Below are positions 46,939-56,152 of a stretch of 64,000 bases of DNA, in pieces. The notes under the pieces were generated by a model that saw only the letters and a program-made list of their open reading frames with translations, was not told the origin of the DNA and ran no database searches. The stretch's first letter is position 1; the number at the start of each line of letters is the position of its first letter. The stretch is from NCBI RefSeq assembly GCF_002811875.1, contig NZ_NPDZ01000003.1, positions 62,001 through 126,000 on the forward strand. The letters run 5' to 3'. The DNA comes from Leptospira perolatii. GTDB taxonomy: Bacteria; Spirochaetota; Leptospiria; Leptospirales; Leptospiraceae. The position numbers and the translations under genes were made by a program.

Positions 46939-48539
46939 GCAAATACAAATGGTTTGTACCTGGGGATCTGGACGGATTCTTCGGGCTGATGATCGATAAC
47001 CTGATCCAGATTCTGGTTCTAGTCGCACTTTGTATGGGATTCTGCGGAATGCCGAAAGACTTTGTGTTTCGGGTAGTCATCCCAGGAGCCGCCATTTCGT
47101 TGTTAGTTGGTAACCTGTTCTATGCATGGCAAGCGCATCGACTTGGCGAACAAGAAAACAGATCCGATGTGACCGCTCTACCCTACGGAATCAATACAGT
47201 CTCTCTTTTTGCATTCGTATTCTTTATCATGTTCCCGGCGTACCAAAAAACGGGAGATTATAAAATCGCTTGGTCTTACGGATTGATGGCTTGTTTTCTT
47301 TCCGGATTGATCGAATTCTTAGGAGCCTTTGTCGCGGAAAAAATCCGAAAAGCGACTCCTAGGGCCGCTCTACTTTCAGCGCTCGCTGGGATCGCACTTA
47401 CGTTCATCTCGATGGACTTTCTAATACGGACCTTTCAGAATCCTTTGGTTGCTTTTGTACCTTTTGGAATCATACTATTGCAATACTTCGGAAAAATCGT
47501 TTTTCCGTTTCGAATTCCAGGCGGATTGATTTCCGTAATCGCAGGTACAATCCTAGCTTGGTCTCAAGGTTTTTGGGGAAAACCTCTGATGAATTCCGCA
47601 GCACTCCAATCCTCTTTTTCTATCGATCTTTCGTTTCCTGTATGGAGCGGAGGAGACTTGTGGAATATCTGGGGGGCCGGAGGAATTAAGGAATATCTCT
47701 CCATCATTTTGCCGATGGGAATTTTCAATGTAATCGGTTCTTTGCAAAACATAGAGTCTGCAGAAGCAGCCGGCGACAAATTCGATACCAGAAGTTCCCT
47801 TATGATGAACGGGCTGGGAACCATAGTCGGATCTTGTTTTGGTTCTCCCTTTCCTACTACAATCTATATCGGACATCCAGGATGGAAGGCTCTCGGTGCC
47901 AGGGCAGGATATTCCACATTAAACGGAGTGTTCATGACTCTGGTTGCGTTCCTTGGTTTAATGGGATTTCTTTCCCAACTCATCCCGATCGAAGCCGGAA
48001 TGGCGATCGTACTCTGGATCGGAATTGTGATCGGTTCTCAGGCATTCGAAGCTACTCCCACTAGACATGCTCCTGCAGTAGTCATCGGACTATTGCCTGC
48101 CATGGCCGGATGGGCGGTGCTTTTGATACAAAGTGCTTTCAATTACGCAGATCCAATTCTGGCAAAAGTACTGGAAGGAGCCTCCAAGGCATCTGAATCG
48201 CAAAGAATTTGGCTTTCACTCGTGCCTCCTGACCAACCGATTTTTCCTTATTCTCTAGATGGATTGCTAAGTTTATCCCAAGGGTTCCTGCTTTCTTCTA
48301 TGGTCTGGGCATCCATCGCTGCCTTTGTAATCGATCGAGATTTCAAAAAAGCAATCGTGGCCTCCTTGGCTGGTGCGGTGCTTTCTGCAACCGGATTTAT
48401 ACACGCGCATTCGCTCATCGGGAACGCGGTTTTGACTCCTTTCGAGTTGAATTTTGGCCAATTTGTGAAAGCATATTTGTTCCTAGCCGTGCTTTTCTTT
48501 CTCGCGTCTTTCCTCCGGAAGGAACCTAGAACGGTCTAA
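46935..48539 (+). CDS. NCS2-family purine/xanthine-uracil type permease
   Basis: This 534-residue inner-membrane protein has about 12-14 membrane segments. It carries the NCS2 hallmarks: NRSDVTALPYGINTVSLFAF near the N-terminus (in outline), IFNVIGSLQNIESAEAAGDKFDTRSSLMMNGLGTIVGSCFGSPFPTTIYIGHPG (nucleobase-binding helices 8-10), and a late helix pair. The AzgA-like arrangement suggests hypoxanthine, guanine or adenine as substrate, by proton symport. It overlaps the SspB-like gene by ATGA. The apt gene 1.1 kb downstream would use imported adenine (inference). Confidence 0.85.
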   Translation: MSKYKWFVPGDLDGFFGLMIDNLIQILVLVALCMGFCGMPKDFVFRVVIPGAAISLLVGNLFYAWQAHRLGEQENRSDVTALPYGINTVSLFAFVFFIMFPAYQKTGDYKIAWSYGLMACFLSGLIEFLGAFVAEKIRKATPRAALLSALAGIALTFISMDFLIRTFQNPLVAFVPFGIILLQYFGKIVFPFRIPGGLISVIAGTILAWSQGFWGKPLMNSAALQSSFSIDLSFPVWSGGDLWNIWGAGGIKEYLSIILPMGIFNVIGSLQNIESAEAAGDKFDTRSSLMMNGLGTIVGSCFGSPFPTTIYIGHPGWKALGARAGYSTLNGVFMTLVAFLGLMGFLSQLIPIEAGMAIVLWIGIVIGSQAFEATPTRHAPAVVIGLLPAMAGWAVLLIQSAFNYADPILAKVLEGASKASESQRIWLSLVPPDQPIFPYSLDGLLSLSQGFLLSSMVWASIAAFVIDRDFKKAIVASLAGAVLSATGFIHAHSLIGNAVLTPFELNFGQFVKAYLFLAVLFFLASFLRKEPRTV

Positions 48540-48618
48540 TACAACGAAGATAGAAATAACCTAATTTTGTCCGAGGTAAGTTTCTCGGGCATTGTACCAA
48601 AAGGAGAATAGAATACAA

Positions 48619-49512
48619 ATGTGGCTGATACGTAGAATAGGTTTGTTTGCGCTTACGAACCTTGTTGTGATCTTCACAATTGGATTTATCATTAATATCA
48701 CCGGACTCGGCACCTATCTGGCGTCCTCCGGGATTTCTTATGTTGAATTATTAATATTTGCAACTGTGTGGGGTATGGGAGGTGCTTTTATCTCCCTCTT
48801 CATTTCCAAGTTCATGGCAAAAATGGCGATGGGTGTGCAGATTATCGATCCACGCAGCGCCTCCGGTTGGCAAAAAGATTTGCTCTCTAGGATCCAAAGA
48901 CTTTCTCAGACTGCGGGACTTCCTATGCCTGAGGTTGGAGTTTATGAATCACCTGAGATCAATGCATTTGCGACGGGGCCGAGCAGAAACAACGCATTGG
49001 TTGCGGTTTCTACCGGACTTCTGAATAAGTTAGATTCCGGGGAATTGGATGGGGTCTTAGGTCACGAGCTTTCTCACGTGGCGAACGGAGATATGGTTAC
49101 AATGACCTTGGTACAAGGAGTTGTGAACTCCTTCGTCTACTTCTTTGCTTGGATCGTGAGCAGAATCATTGCTTCTCAATTTAGAGATGATCTAGGATAC
49201 TTTGCGAGATTCATGATCAACCAGCTATTGATCGTTGTTTTCGGAATTCTAGGATCTATCGTAGTAGCTTACGTCTCCAGAGCAAGGGAGTATAGGGCAG
49301 ATGCAGGCGGAGCAAAGCTTGCAGGAAGAACCAATATGATCGCTGCTTTGGAGAAACTGAAAGCATCTTATTCAAGGGATCCGGTAGACCAAAGAGGAGA
49401 TGCAATCGCAGCTCTAAAGATTTCCAATCGGTCCGGCGGATTTATGGCACTTTTCTCCACTCACCCACCTTTAGAGGAGAGAATCGCTGCTTTAAGAGCA
49501 AACGCCTACTAA
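48619..49512 (+). CDS. htpX: membrane zinc metalloprotease HtpX
   Basis: This 297-residue inner-membrane protease degrades damaged membrane proteins. Two N-terminal membrane helices (about 8-28 and 40-62) and two more (about 160-178 and 190-215) flank the HEXXH motif GHELSHVANGD (about 148-158); the third zinc ligand is the Glu in SRAREYRADAGGAKLAG. AAGGAG lies about 12 bases before the ATG. It stands alone, with a strong terminator after it. A short CCGAG/CTCGG hairpin in the leader (about 48571-48590) may be relevant to heat or envelope-stress control, but no CIRCE element is present. Confidence 0.92.
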   Translation: MWLIRRIGLFALTNLVVIFTIGFIINITGLGTYLASSGISYVELLIFATVWGMGGAFISLFISKFMAKMAMGVQIIDPRSASGWQKDLLSRIQRLSQTAGLPMPEVGVYESPEINAFATGPSRNNALVAVSTGLLNKLDSGELDGVLGHELSHVANGDMVTMTLVQGVVNSFVYFFAWIVSRIIASQFRDDLGYFARFMINQLLIVVFGILGSIVVAYVSRAREYRADAGGAKLAGRTNMIAALEKLKASYSRDPVDQRGDAIAALKISNRSGGFMALFSTHPPLEERIAALRANAY

Positions 49513-49541
49513 GTACCAATTGCATATAGGCAAAATGGAAA

Positions 49542-49573
49542 GAAAAACGCTCCAAATTCTGGAGCGTTTTTTT
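49542..49573 (+). terminator. intrinsic terminator after htpX
   Basis: AACGCTCCA (49546-49554) pairs with TGGAGCGTT (49560-49568) around AATTC, extended by A-T pairs and followed by a T-run. This is a textbook rho-independent terminator. Confidence 0.9.
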
Positions 49574-49648
49574 ATGATTAAAAAAGAATTGTTTCCGCAA
49601 ATCGAAAGTTTGGAATAGGATCTTTATTCGAAGCTTTTCAGGAAATCA

Positions 49649-50182
49649 ATGTCGATCGTAAAATCAAAAATTCGCACCATACCGGATTATCCTACAAAAG
49701 GGATTTTATTCCGAGATATCACTTCTCTACTTTTGGACCCGGAAGGTCTTGCGCTAACCATCGGCACATTTGTGGATCGTTATGCGAATAAAGGGATTAC
49801 GAAAGTCGCCGCAATCGAAGCAAGGGGCTTCGTGATCGGAGCACCTGTTGCGTTCCAATTGGGTGTTGGCTTTATTCCGATCCGCAAAAAAGGAAAGCTT
49901 CCAGCCGAAACCGTTTCACAAGAGTACGACTTAGAATACGGTAAGGATATTATCGAAATCCATAAAGATTCTATCCAACCAGGAGATAAGGTTCTCGTCA
50001 TGGATGATTTGATCGCTACCGGAGGAACCATGATCGCCGCGGTGCAACTATTGCGGAAGTTAGGCGCAGAAGTTCACGAAGCAGGAGTCATTATCGATCT
50101 ACCCGATTTAGGTGGAACTGCCAAAATGGAAAAAGAATTACAGGTCAAAGTATTTTCGATTTGCGAGTTCGAAGGCCATTAA
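49649..50182 (+). CDS. apt: adenine phosphoribosyltransferase
   Basis: This 177-residue enzyme makes AMP from adenine and PRPP in purine salvage. It has [38 protein letters not shown], the flexible-loop [24 protein letters not shown], and the PRPP-binding [18 protein letters not shown]. Length is standard (170-185). The HtrA-type gene begins 7 bases downstream, so apt may be the first gene of a transcript with the two HtrA-like genes. Confidence 0.95.
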   Translation: MSIVKSKIRTIPDYPTKGILFRDITSLLLDPEGLALTIGTFVDRYANKGITKVAAIEARGFVIGAPVAFQLGVGFIPIRKKGKLPAETVSQEYDLEYGKDIIEIHKDSIQPGDKVLVMDDLIATGGTMIAAVQLLRKLGAEVHEAGVIIDLPDLGGTAKMEKELQVKVFSICEFEGH

Positions 50183-50189
50183 GGGCAAA

Positions 50190-51653
50190 ATGAAACACAC
50201 AAAAGCATCTATTTTCCTATTATTTACGATCTTTTTATTTTCTCCGATCTTTTCGGAGACCAAGACCGATTTCGACGAGATTCGAAAAGCTGTCGTACAA
50301 ATCAGAGTCTATTCCCAAGCAGTAAATCCATTTTCTCCTTGGACCACAGAAGGAGTTCGAGCCAGTTCCGGTACTGGATTTTTGATTGGCGGGAAAAGAA
50401 TCCTGACAAACGCACATGTAATTTCTAACGCGAAGTTCATCCAAGTGCAAAGATACGACCAGACGGAATGGTACAGGGTGAAAGTGCTTCACATCGCTCA
50501 TGATTGTGACCTTGCGGTTTTGGAAGCAGAAAGTCCGAATTTCTACAAGGATTCTAAGGATCTAGAACTGGGAGGAATTCCGGAATTAAATTCTCCCCTA
50601 ATTGTTGTAGGATATCCTATTGGTGGAAACCGAGTTTCAGTGACCAGAGGAATCGTTTCTAGAAAAGAGCAATCAGTGTACTCTCATTCTTCCGTAGATA
50701 GCCATCTCGTGTTACAAGTAGACGCAGCGATCAACCCCGGCAATTCCGGAGGGCCTGCGATCCAAGACAACAAAGTCGCTGGGGTGGCTTTTCAAGTAGC
50801 TACAAAAGGCGAAAACATCGGATATTTGATCCCGACCAACGTCATTCGACACTTTCTAAAAGACATAGAAGATGGAAAATACGACGGCTATGTAGAATTA
50901 GGTATTCGTACTTTAAATTCCTTTAATGTAGCGCTACGGAAGTCCAAAGGGATTCCGGATGATTTGGAAGGAGTTTTTGTATCTCGCGTATTACACAATG
51001 CTTCCGCAGAAGGTTATCTCAAAGATGGAGATTACCTGATTGAACTGGACGGCTTTCCGATTGGAAGGAACGGCACAGTCACTCTAGACAGAGACGCGAG
51101 AGTAGACTTTACCGAAATCGTGGATAATAAACACGCGGGGGATCTAATTCGATTCAAACTTTTACGAAAGGGTCAGACCTTAGAAGTGAAGTTTCCTGCC
51201 AAAAAAATGCAAGACTTTGATTTCTTGCGAAATCAGTACGATGTTCCTTATGAATATGCAATGATCGGAGGATTGGTTTTTCAAGAAATGTCCAGAGATC
51301 TTCTAACTGGCTGGAGTAGAGCCGGGAGCACTTCTGGGGGAAGCCAGTTCTTGTATCGGTTTTTTTACTTTATCGATGATCTGTTAAACAAAGACAAAAA
51401 GGCCGATGTGGTTCTTTATAGAAAGCTCGCACACCCGGTAAATTCTTCTGCAGACTATTTTTTGAATCTAGTACTGGAATCTGTAAACGGCAAACCTGTC
51501 AAAAGTCTGAAAGACTTAAAATCGATCCTGAGTTCCTCAAAGGAAAGATTCCTGCAATTAAAGTTTCTGGATGTGGAACTCCCACTCGTATTGGATAAGA
51601 ACGAGGCGGAAAAGGCAGACGAGCAAATTCGGGCGACCTACAATTTGGAGTAG
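50190..51653 (+). CDS. HtrA/DegP-like periplasmic serine protease
   Basis: This 487-residue exported trypsin-fold protease has a signal peptide (about 1-24). The catalytic triad is complete: His76 (LTNAHVIS), Asp107 (HDCDLAV) and Ser186 (NPGNSGGPA). One PDZ domain follows (about 245-330, YVELGIRTLNS...GVFVSRVLHNASAEGYLKDGDYLIEL), and a C-terminal region of about 130 residues contains a second PDZ-like KDLKSILSS segment. AAGGG precedes the ATG; an upstream in-frame start inside apt is not credible. It is followed after 5 bases by a paralogue that lost its active site. Confidence 0.85.
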   Translation: MKHTKASIFLLFTIFLFSPIFSETKTDFDEIRKAVVQIRVYSQAVNPFSPWTTEGVRASSGTGFLIGGKRILTNAHVISNAKFIQVQRYDQTEWYRVKVLHIAHDCDLAVLEAESPNFYKDSKDLELGGIPELNSPLIVVGYPIGGNRVSVTRGIVSRKEQSVYSHSSVDSHLVLQVDAAINPGNSGGPAIQDNKVAGVAFQVATKGENIGYLIPTNVIRHFLKDIEDGKYDGYVELGIRTLNSFNVALRKSKGIPDDLEGVFVSRVLHNASAEGYLKDGDYLIELDGFPIGRNGTVTLDRDARVDFTEIVDNKHAGDLIRFKLLRKGQTLEVKFPAKKMQDFDFLRNQYDVPYEYAMIGGLVFQEMSRDLLTGWSRAGSTSGGSQFLYRFFYFIDDLLNKDKKADVVLYRKLAHPVNSSADYFLNLVLESVNGKPVKSLKDLKSILSSSKERFLQLKFLDVELPLVLDKNEAEKADEQIRATYNLE

Positions 51654-51658
51654 TTAGA

Positions 51659-53206
51659 TTGAAATTCAGAATTTTACCTATTTTTGTTTTGATCCTAATT
51701 TCAGGCGGATTGCACGCAAAACAAAAGAAAAAGCAAAATCATCATTCAACAGAAAGTTACTTAAGTTCTAATATTCAAATTCCTTCCAAGGCCGAGGAAA
51801 ATTATAAAAAGAGTATAGTTCAGATCAAGATTTCCTACCAGGAACCCGACTATCTTTACCCTTGGAAACGGAAAAGTCCTAAGGTACGTAGAGCCGTCGG
51901 AATCGTTGTAGAAGGCGGCAGAATTCTATTACCGGCTCATTTACTTTTATATCATACATTAATCGAAGTAAAAAAATTCTCCTCTTATACCGAAACCAAA
52001 GCAAATCTACTTAGGTTAGATCCAGAAATCAACCTGGCTCTGCTTAAAATCGAAGACAAGGATTTCTTCCAGGATTTGAAGCCTTTGGAATTTCACTCTA
52101 TCGTGATGTATCCAAAGCAGGTTTCTATCTTCCAGCTTGATAATTCAGGATCCATTCAAACCGCAGCGGGAAATTTACTGAGTTTGGATCTGGATCAATC
52201 TCCGATCGGTCACGTGGAACTTCCCATTTTAGACGTAAACTCTACGGAGACCTTAAACGGAAACGGAGAGGTTTTGTTGGAAAATGGGAAAGTAAGCGGT
52301 ATTCTCTTCGATTTTACCGGGGATAAAAATTCCGGTCGAGCTATCCCTTCTTTTTTGATCCAAAAGTTTTTAGGAATATTAGGAAATGCGAAAGTAGCCT
52401 ACAAAGGATTCAGATATAGACCAATTACGGACCAAGCAACTAAAAACTTTTACGGCGTGCCAGGCCAAAACCAGGGAATACTTGTGGGAGACGTTTTGCC
52501 GAACGGATCTGCGGATGGAGTCTTGAAACCCGGAGACGTGATCTTAGAATTCGGTGGGAAAAAGATAGATTCCAAAGGATATTTCGATCATCCTCATTAT
52601 GGAAAGCAAGCTCTATCATTTCTTTCTAATTTTGGAGATTCCTTCGGATATTCGATTGGCAAATCTGTACCGCTTTTAGTTGTTCGAGACAAAAAAGAAA
52701 CTAAGCTGGAAATGATTTTAAAGACCTTTCCTTATAGTTCGGTTCGGATTCCCCACCGTAGCCCGCAGGCAAAATCAGAATACTACTTGGACGGCGGATT
52801 CTTATTTTTAGAACTTTCCGAGGATTATTTGCAAGAATGGGGAAAGGACTGGAGATCAAGAGTAGATAAGAAACTGCTCTACTTTTTCGATTATAGAAAA
52901 TTTCGCACCCAAAAGGATCCTGAGGGCAGGATCGTGCTTTTCTCTCAGGTATTTCCAGATGAATCCAACGAAGGATATCACGAAGTTTCTTCTAGGATTG
53001 TAGAATCTGTAAATTCGAGCCCAGTGAATTCTGTCCGAGATCTAGCGCAAAAGGTAAAGGAAAGCAAAAGTAAATACGTTACCATTTTACTAGACGACGG
53101 AACAGAGGTAGTAATAGATAAGTCAGAGCTTAAAAGCGCAAATGAACGAATACAAAACCAGTACAAAATTCCGGTTTCCGCTATGGGAGAGCAATCTCAG
53201 AAATAG
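51659..53206 (+). CDS. HtrA-like paralogue with destroyed catalytic triad
   Basis: This 515-residue exported protein starts at a TTG 5 bases after the active HtrA gene. It follows the same plan: signal peptide (1-20), trypsin-like domain, PDZ region with GILVGDVLPNGSADGVLKPGDVILEFGG, and a matching C-terminal part. His94 is kept (LLPAHLLLYHT), but the catalytic Asp is Asn125 (DPEINLALL) and the GNSGG Ser is gone (LNGNGEVLL). It is not expected to cut peptides and probably acts as a binding or regulatory partner of its neighbour. Confidence 0.8.
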   Translation: MKFRILPIFVLILISGGLHAKQKKKQNHHSTESYLSSNIQIPSKAEENYKKSIVQIKISYQEPDYLYPWKRKSPKVRRAVGIVVEGGRILLPAHLLLYHTLIEVKKFSSYTETKANLLRLDPEINLALLKIEDKDFFQDLKPLEFHSIVMYPKQVSIFQLDNSGSIQTAAGNLLSLDLDQSPIGHVELPILDVNSTETLNGNGEVLLENGKVSGILFDFTGDKNSGRAIPSFLIQKFLGILGNAKVAYKGFRYRPITDQATKNFYGVPGQNQGILVGDVLPNGSADGVLKPGDVILEFGGKKIDSKGYFDHPHYGKQALSFLSNFGDSFGYSIGKSVPLLVVRDKKETKLEMILKTFPYSSVRIPHRSPQAKSEYYLDGGFLFLELSEDYLQEWGKDWRSRVDKKLLYFFDYRKFRTQKDPEGRIVLFSQVFPDESNEGYHEVSSRIVESVNSSPVNSVRDLAQKVKESKSKYVTILLDDGTEVVIDKSELKSANERIQNQYKIPVSAMGEQSQK

Positions 53207-53234
53207 AGAATAGGCTCAAAAAGAAATCCAAGCG

Positions 53235-53256
53235 AATAGACGAAGAGACTTCTATT
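53235..53256. repeat. small hairpin between convergent genes
   Basis: AATAGA (53235-53240) pairs with TCTATT (53251-53256) around a 10-base loop, 25-75 bases from the stops of both flanking genes. It is a weak terminator candidate for either direction. Confidence 0.3.
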
Positions 53257-53280
53257 ATAAAATCTTAAATGAAGTTATGA

Positions 53281-54564
53281 TTAAGTTCCCCAAATCATAT
53301 GCGAAAGCGGCTTGGAAATAAATGCTAATTTTATAAAGAGCGCAAACAGCACCAATAGAGTAATCACCCAAAAATGCCAGGTCTTGAGAGAATCATCTTC
53401 GGATTGCCAGAGAATCAGTAAGGGAACCGCGATCGTAAACATCCTGGAGATATTCTCGTAAGTCGCCCAATACAGTACGTATCCTCCGGAAAATACAGTG
53501 AATACCACAAGCGCGATTCCAAAACGGAATACTGACGCTTTCTTGTAATTCCCTCTAAATAGCAAAACGCAAGAGCTGACCAGAAGCAGAACCAAAGGAA
53601 ATCTGGAAAATTTCTTCGCAAAAGCTCTAAATCCGACCTCTTCCGAATCGCTCGCGATCAGTTCTTGGGCGGATTCCCACAATTCGAACAGATATCTTCC
53701 GATTCCTTCGAAGGGCTCAAAGAATCCGGCATATCTTACAGGTTTCATTTCCGAAAAGTGAATCCTAAGAAACAAAGCCCAGGCGATCGGTGCGAATACA
53801 GTACAAAGTACGAAAATGCTCTTTCTGTATTCCCTTTGCCAAAGCGTTTGCACTCCGAGTGGAAATAGTAAAAAGAGAGCCTGCTCCTTGGTAAGAATCG
53901 CGAGGCTTCCGAATATTATAAAAATAGCATATTTTTCTTTCTTGTAAGCCCAATACGCCAAAACAACAAGACTGATCATGACCGCGTCCGAGACTAACAG
54001 GACGTAACTCCCTAAAGCAAACGGAGAAAACAAGTAAAACGCAGAAAGATACTTTTTATGCAAAGGAAGAATGGATCTGAGTGCAAGAAAGGAAATAACC
54101 ATCAATCCTAGATTCAACAGATACATTCCGAAAATAGTTCCGTACTGCCCGAACCATCCAAATGGAGATGCGAGCAAAGGATACCCAATTCTAGGAGCTC
54201 TCAAACTTTCCTCAAAGCCTGGAGGCCAGACTAAACTAAAACCAGAAAGCATCCTGGAATAAAAATAGAATATTTGTCCGTCATAACCTGCTCCAAGGTC
54301 CCCCTTTTCTCCCAGAAAAACGATAGAGCCGTTAGGAGTTTCGGACTTATTGAGTTCGCAAAATTCCTTTCCAAAATTAACTTGCGAGCTCGGGTTCCAG
54401 CCGTATTTTTTCCATATAAGCGCCGAAGCGATCGCGTAGAGTAGCAACCCGATAAGAATTACTTTATTTTGATTTTCTAATATAGAAAGAATCTTATTCC
54501 AATAGATCGAAATTTTCGACATCGCAAGAGCGGCTATTCTTTGAAAAGGCCCATTGTTTTTCAT
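53281..54564 (-). CDS. GT-C type polytopic membrane protein (predicted glycosyltransferase)
   Basis: This 427-residue protein has about 10-11 membrane segments. The first large loop contains GDLGAGYDGQIFYFYSRML, then RIGYPLLASPFGWFG, a pattern seen in lipid-linked-sugar glycosyltransferases of the GT-C fold, in which a loop acidic residue binds metal or the donor. The acceptor and donor are unknown. It lies 46 bases downstream of the SGNH gene and is the third gene of the Fur-SGNH-GT-C operon. GGAG precedes the ATG by about 12 bases. Confidence 0.65.
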   Translation of the reverse strand: MKNNGPFQRIAALAMSKISIYWNKILSILENQNKVILIGLLLYAIASALIWKKYGWNPSSQVNFGKEFCELNKSETPNGSIVFLGEKGDLGAGYDGQIFYFYSRMLSGFSLVWPPGFEESLRAPRIGYPLLASPFGWFGQYGTIFGMYLLNLGLMVISFLALRSILPLHKKYLSAFYLFSPFALGSYVLLVSDAVMISLVVLAYWAYKKEKYAIFIIFGSLAILTKEQALFLLFPLGVQTLWQREYRKSIFVLCTVFAPIAWALFLRIHFSEMKPVRYAGFFEPFEGIGRYLFELWESAQELIASDSEEVGFRAFAKKFSRFPLVLLLVSSCVLLFRGNYKKASVFRFGIALVVFTVFSGGYVLYWATYENISRMFTIAVPLLILWQSEDDSLKTWHFWVITLLVLFALFIKLAFISKPLSHMIWGT

Positions 54565-54610
54565 CTATTTGAATTCTCCGGCCAAATTTTGCCTGATCGA
54601 TAAAGGAAGT

Positions 54611-56152
54611 TCACTTGGTTTTTAGGTTCAATTCTTTGCCGATCCATTCAGCAAAATAGATCTCCGACATTCTTTCAGCGGCTTGATACGTCAGGTGGTG
54701 CGGATCCAAAAAATCCCGCTTTTCATTGCTTAATGATCCTGCATCGATGAAAGTACCTTTCTCTTTTACCAAGGATTGCAAGTGATTGAGATACCCTAAG
54801 TACCATTTACTTTTTTCGTACAAACTGCGCTCGATTGGATTTTCCGGCGAGTTTACGATTACTACATGTATTCCACTCTTTTGCAGGTACTCGACTGCTT
54901 TTCTCAATTTTTCCAGCTCCGAATTGGGGAAAAAGTCGGAAGACTTAGACAGCAGCATCTTTGATTTTCGAAGTACCTTTAATCTTGTAAGTGCACTTTC
55001 ATTTTCTGGATTTCTGTACAAGCGTCTTTCATAGTCTTCCGTATATTTTTGATCCGAAAACCCGGAAATTCTGGAATCATCTATTCCGAGAATCCTGTCA
55101 TAGGAAATGTTCTTCAGGATTGTTGCTCTACAAAAATTCTGAGAGAGGCGAATTCCGTAATTCTCCGAGACTCCAAAAATTCGGGCGTCTACTTCGTCAG
55201 AAGTTACACTCGGTGTCGCGACAAAATGTAATTTTACAAAATTAGAATTTTCTTTTACATCGAATTCTATATTCGTCCAACCAGACTTTGGAAAAATCTG
55301 ATCAAAATAAAGTGTATCTTTCTTTTCCGAGAAAATTTGAACTCTTGTTTCTTTTTTCTGAGTAAAAATACTCTGCTTGAATTTACCATCCTGGACCACG
55401 CACTCGATATCGAATTCTGGCTTTGCCCACCCTCTTAAATAGATCCCTTGTTTTGGGGGAATTCCGGTATAATAATGATACGATCTACCACTTCTGAAAT
55501 GATGCTCGATCCAAACGTCAAACGGGTCATACAAAAAGCTGCGGTATCTAGAAAGCAAGAAAAGCGATTTAGAAAGTAAAGAATAGAAATGAGAGCTACC
55601 TAATTTCCAAATAGAACCTAAGTGATCCCAAAAGAAGGCATCTGGGTATAAGAATCGATTCTGGTGTCTGCCGGATATAGAATCTTTTAACAGACTTGCT
55701 TCGTCAAAATCCACTCTTCCTTTTTTTTCGATCACGTAGTCGAGTTGTAAATCGGCAGGATTTAAGATATAAAAGACTAATTTAGGATTCTTTGATACTG
55801 CATCCTCTTTGTAATAATAGAAGTCGGAAGGAGTCATTGCAGGGTGCGCGTAGAATTCCGCCAAGACCTTTTCTTTTCCAAATTTGCTCGCAAAAACTTC
55901 GTTCAGTTTCTGAGGTAATACTGAGTAAAGAGCTACGCTGCTGCCTACAACAAGCACTCCATTTTGCTCTTCCCGGAATTTGATTTTTCTTCTTTTTTCC
56001 AGAAAGTTAAACCAAGGAGAAGTATCCCATTCCAATTCGTTTGGAAATCCGAATAGAACCGCAGGAAGCAGGAATCTATCCAGAATGCAATACGAAAGAA
56101 GTAATATTAGAGCTGTCAGAAAGACTTTGAGCTTTATTTTAATTTGATTCAT
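54611..56152 (-). CDS. membrane-anchored SGNH-fold protein (possible DUF1574)
   Basis: This 513-residue protein has one N-terminal membrane helix (about 8-30); the rest is external. It carries SGNH/GDSL-like blocks: VLVVGSSVALYS (block I, GSS with Ser as nucleophile), HVVIVNSPENP and the closing DPHHLTYQAAE (Asp-x-x-His). A beta-sandwich-like insertion occupies about residues 235-330. The plan resembles AlgX/DltD-type O-acyl transferases and the Leptospira DUF1574 group. The ATG overlaps the Fur gene stop. Likely an acyl-transfer or esterase step on an envelope glycan (inferred). Confidence 0.65.
   Translation of the reverse strand: MNQIKIKLKVFLTALILLLSYCILDRFLLPAVLFGFPNELEWDTSPWFNFLEKRRKIKFREEQNGVLVVGSSVALYSVLPQKLNEVFASKFGKEKVLAEFYAHPAMTPSDFYYYKEDAVSKNPKLVFYILNPADLQLDYVIEKKGRVDFDEASLLKDSISGRHQNRFLYPDAFFWDHLGSIWKLGSSHFYSLLSKSLFLLSRYRSFLYDPFDVWIEHHFRSGRSYHYYTGIPPKQGIYLRGWAKPEFDIECVVQDGKFKQSIFTQKKETRVQIFSEKKDTLYFDQIFPKSGWTNIEFDVKENSNFVKLHFVATPSVTSDEVDARIFGVSENYGIRLSQNFCRATILKNISYDRILGIDDSRISGFSDQKYTEDYERRLYRNPENESALTRLKVLRKSKMLLSKSSDFFPNSELEKLRKAVEYLQKSGIHVVIVNSPENPIERSLYEKSKWYLGYLNHLQSLVKEKGTFIDAGSLSNEKRDFLDPHHLTYQAAERMSEIYFAEWIGKELNLKTK

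Noticed and set aside
48540..48618. CIRCE heat-shock element before htpX
   Set aside because: No TTAGCACTC-type inverted repeat; only a short unrelated hairpin.
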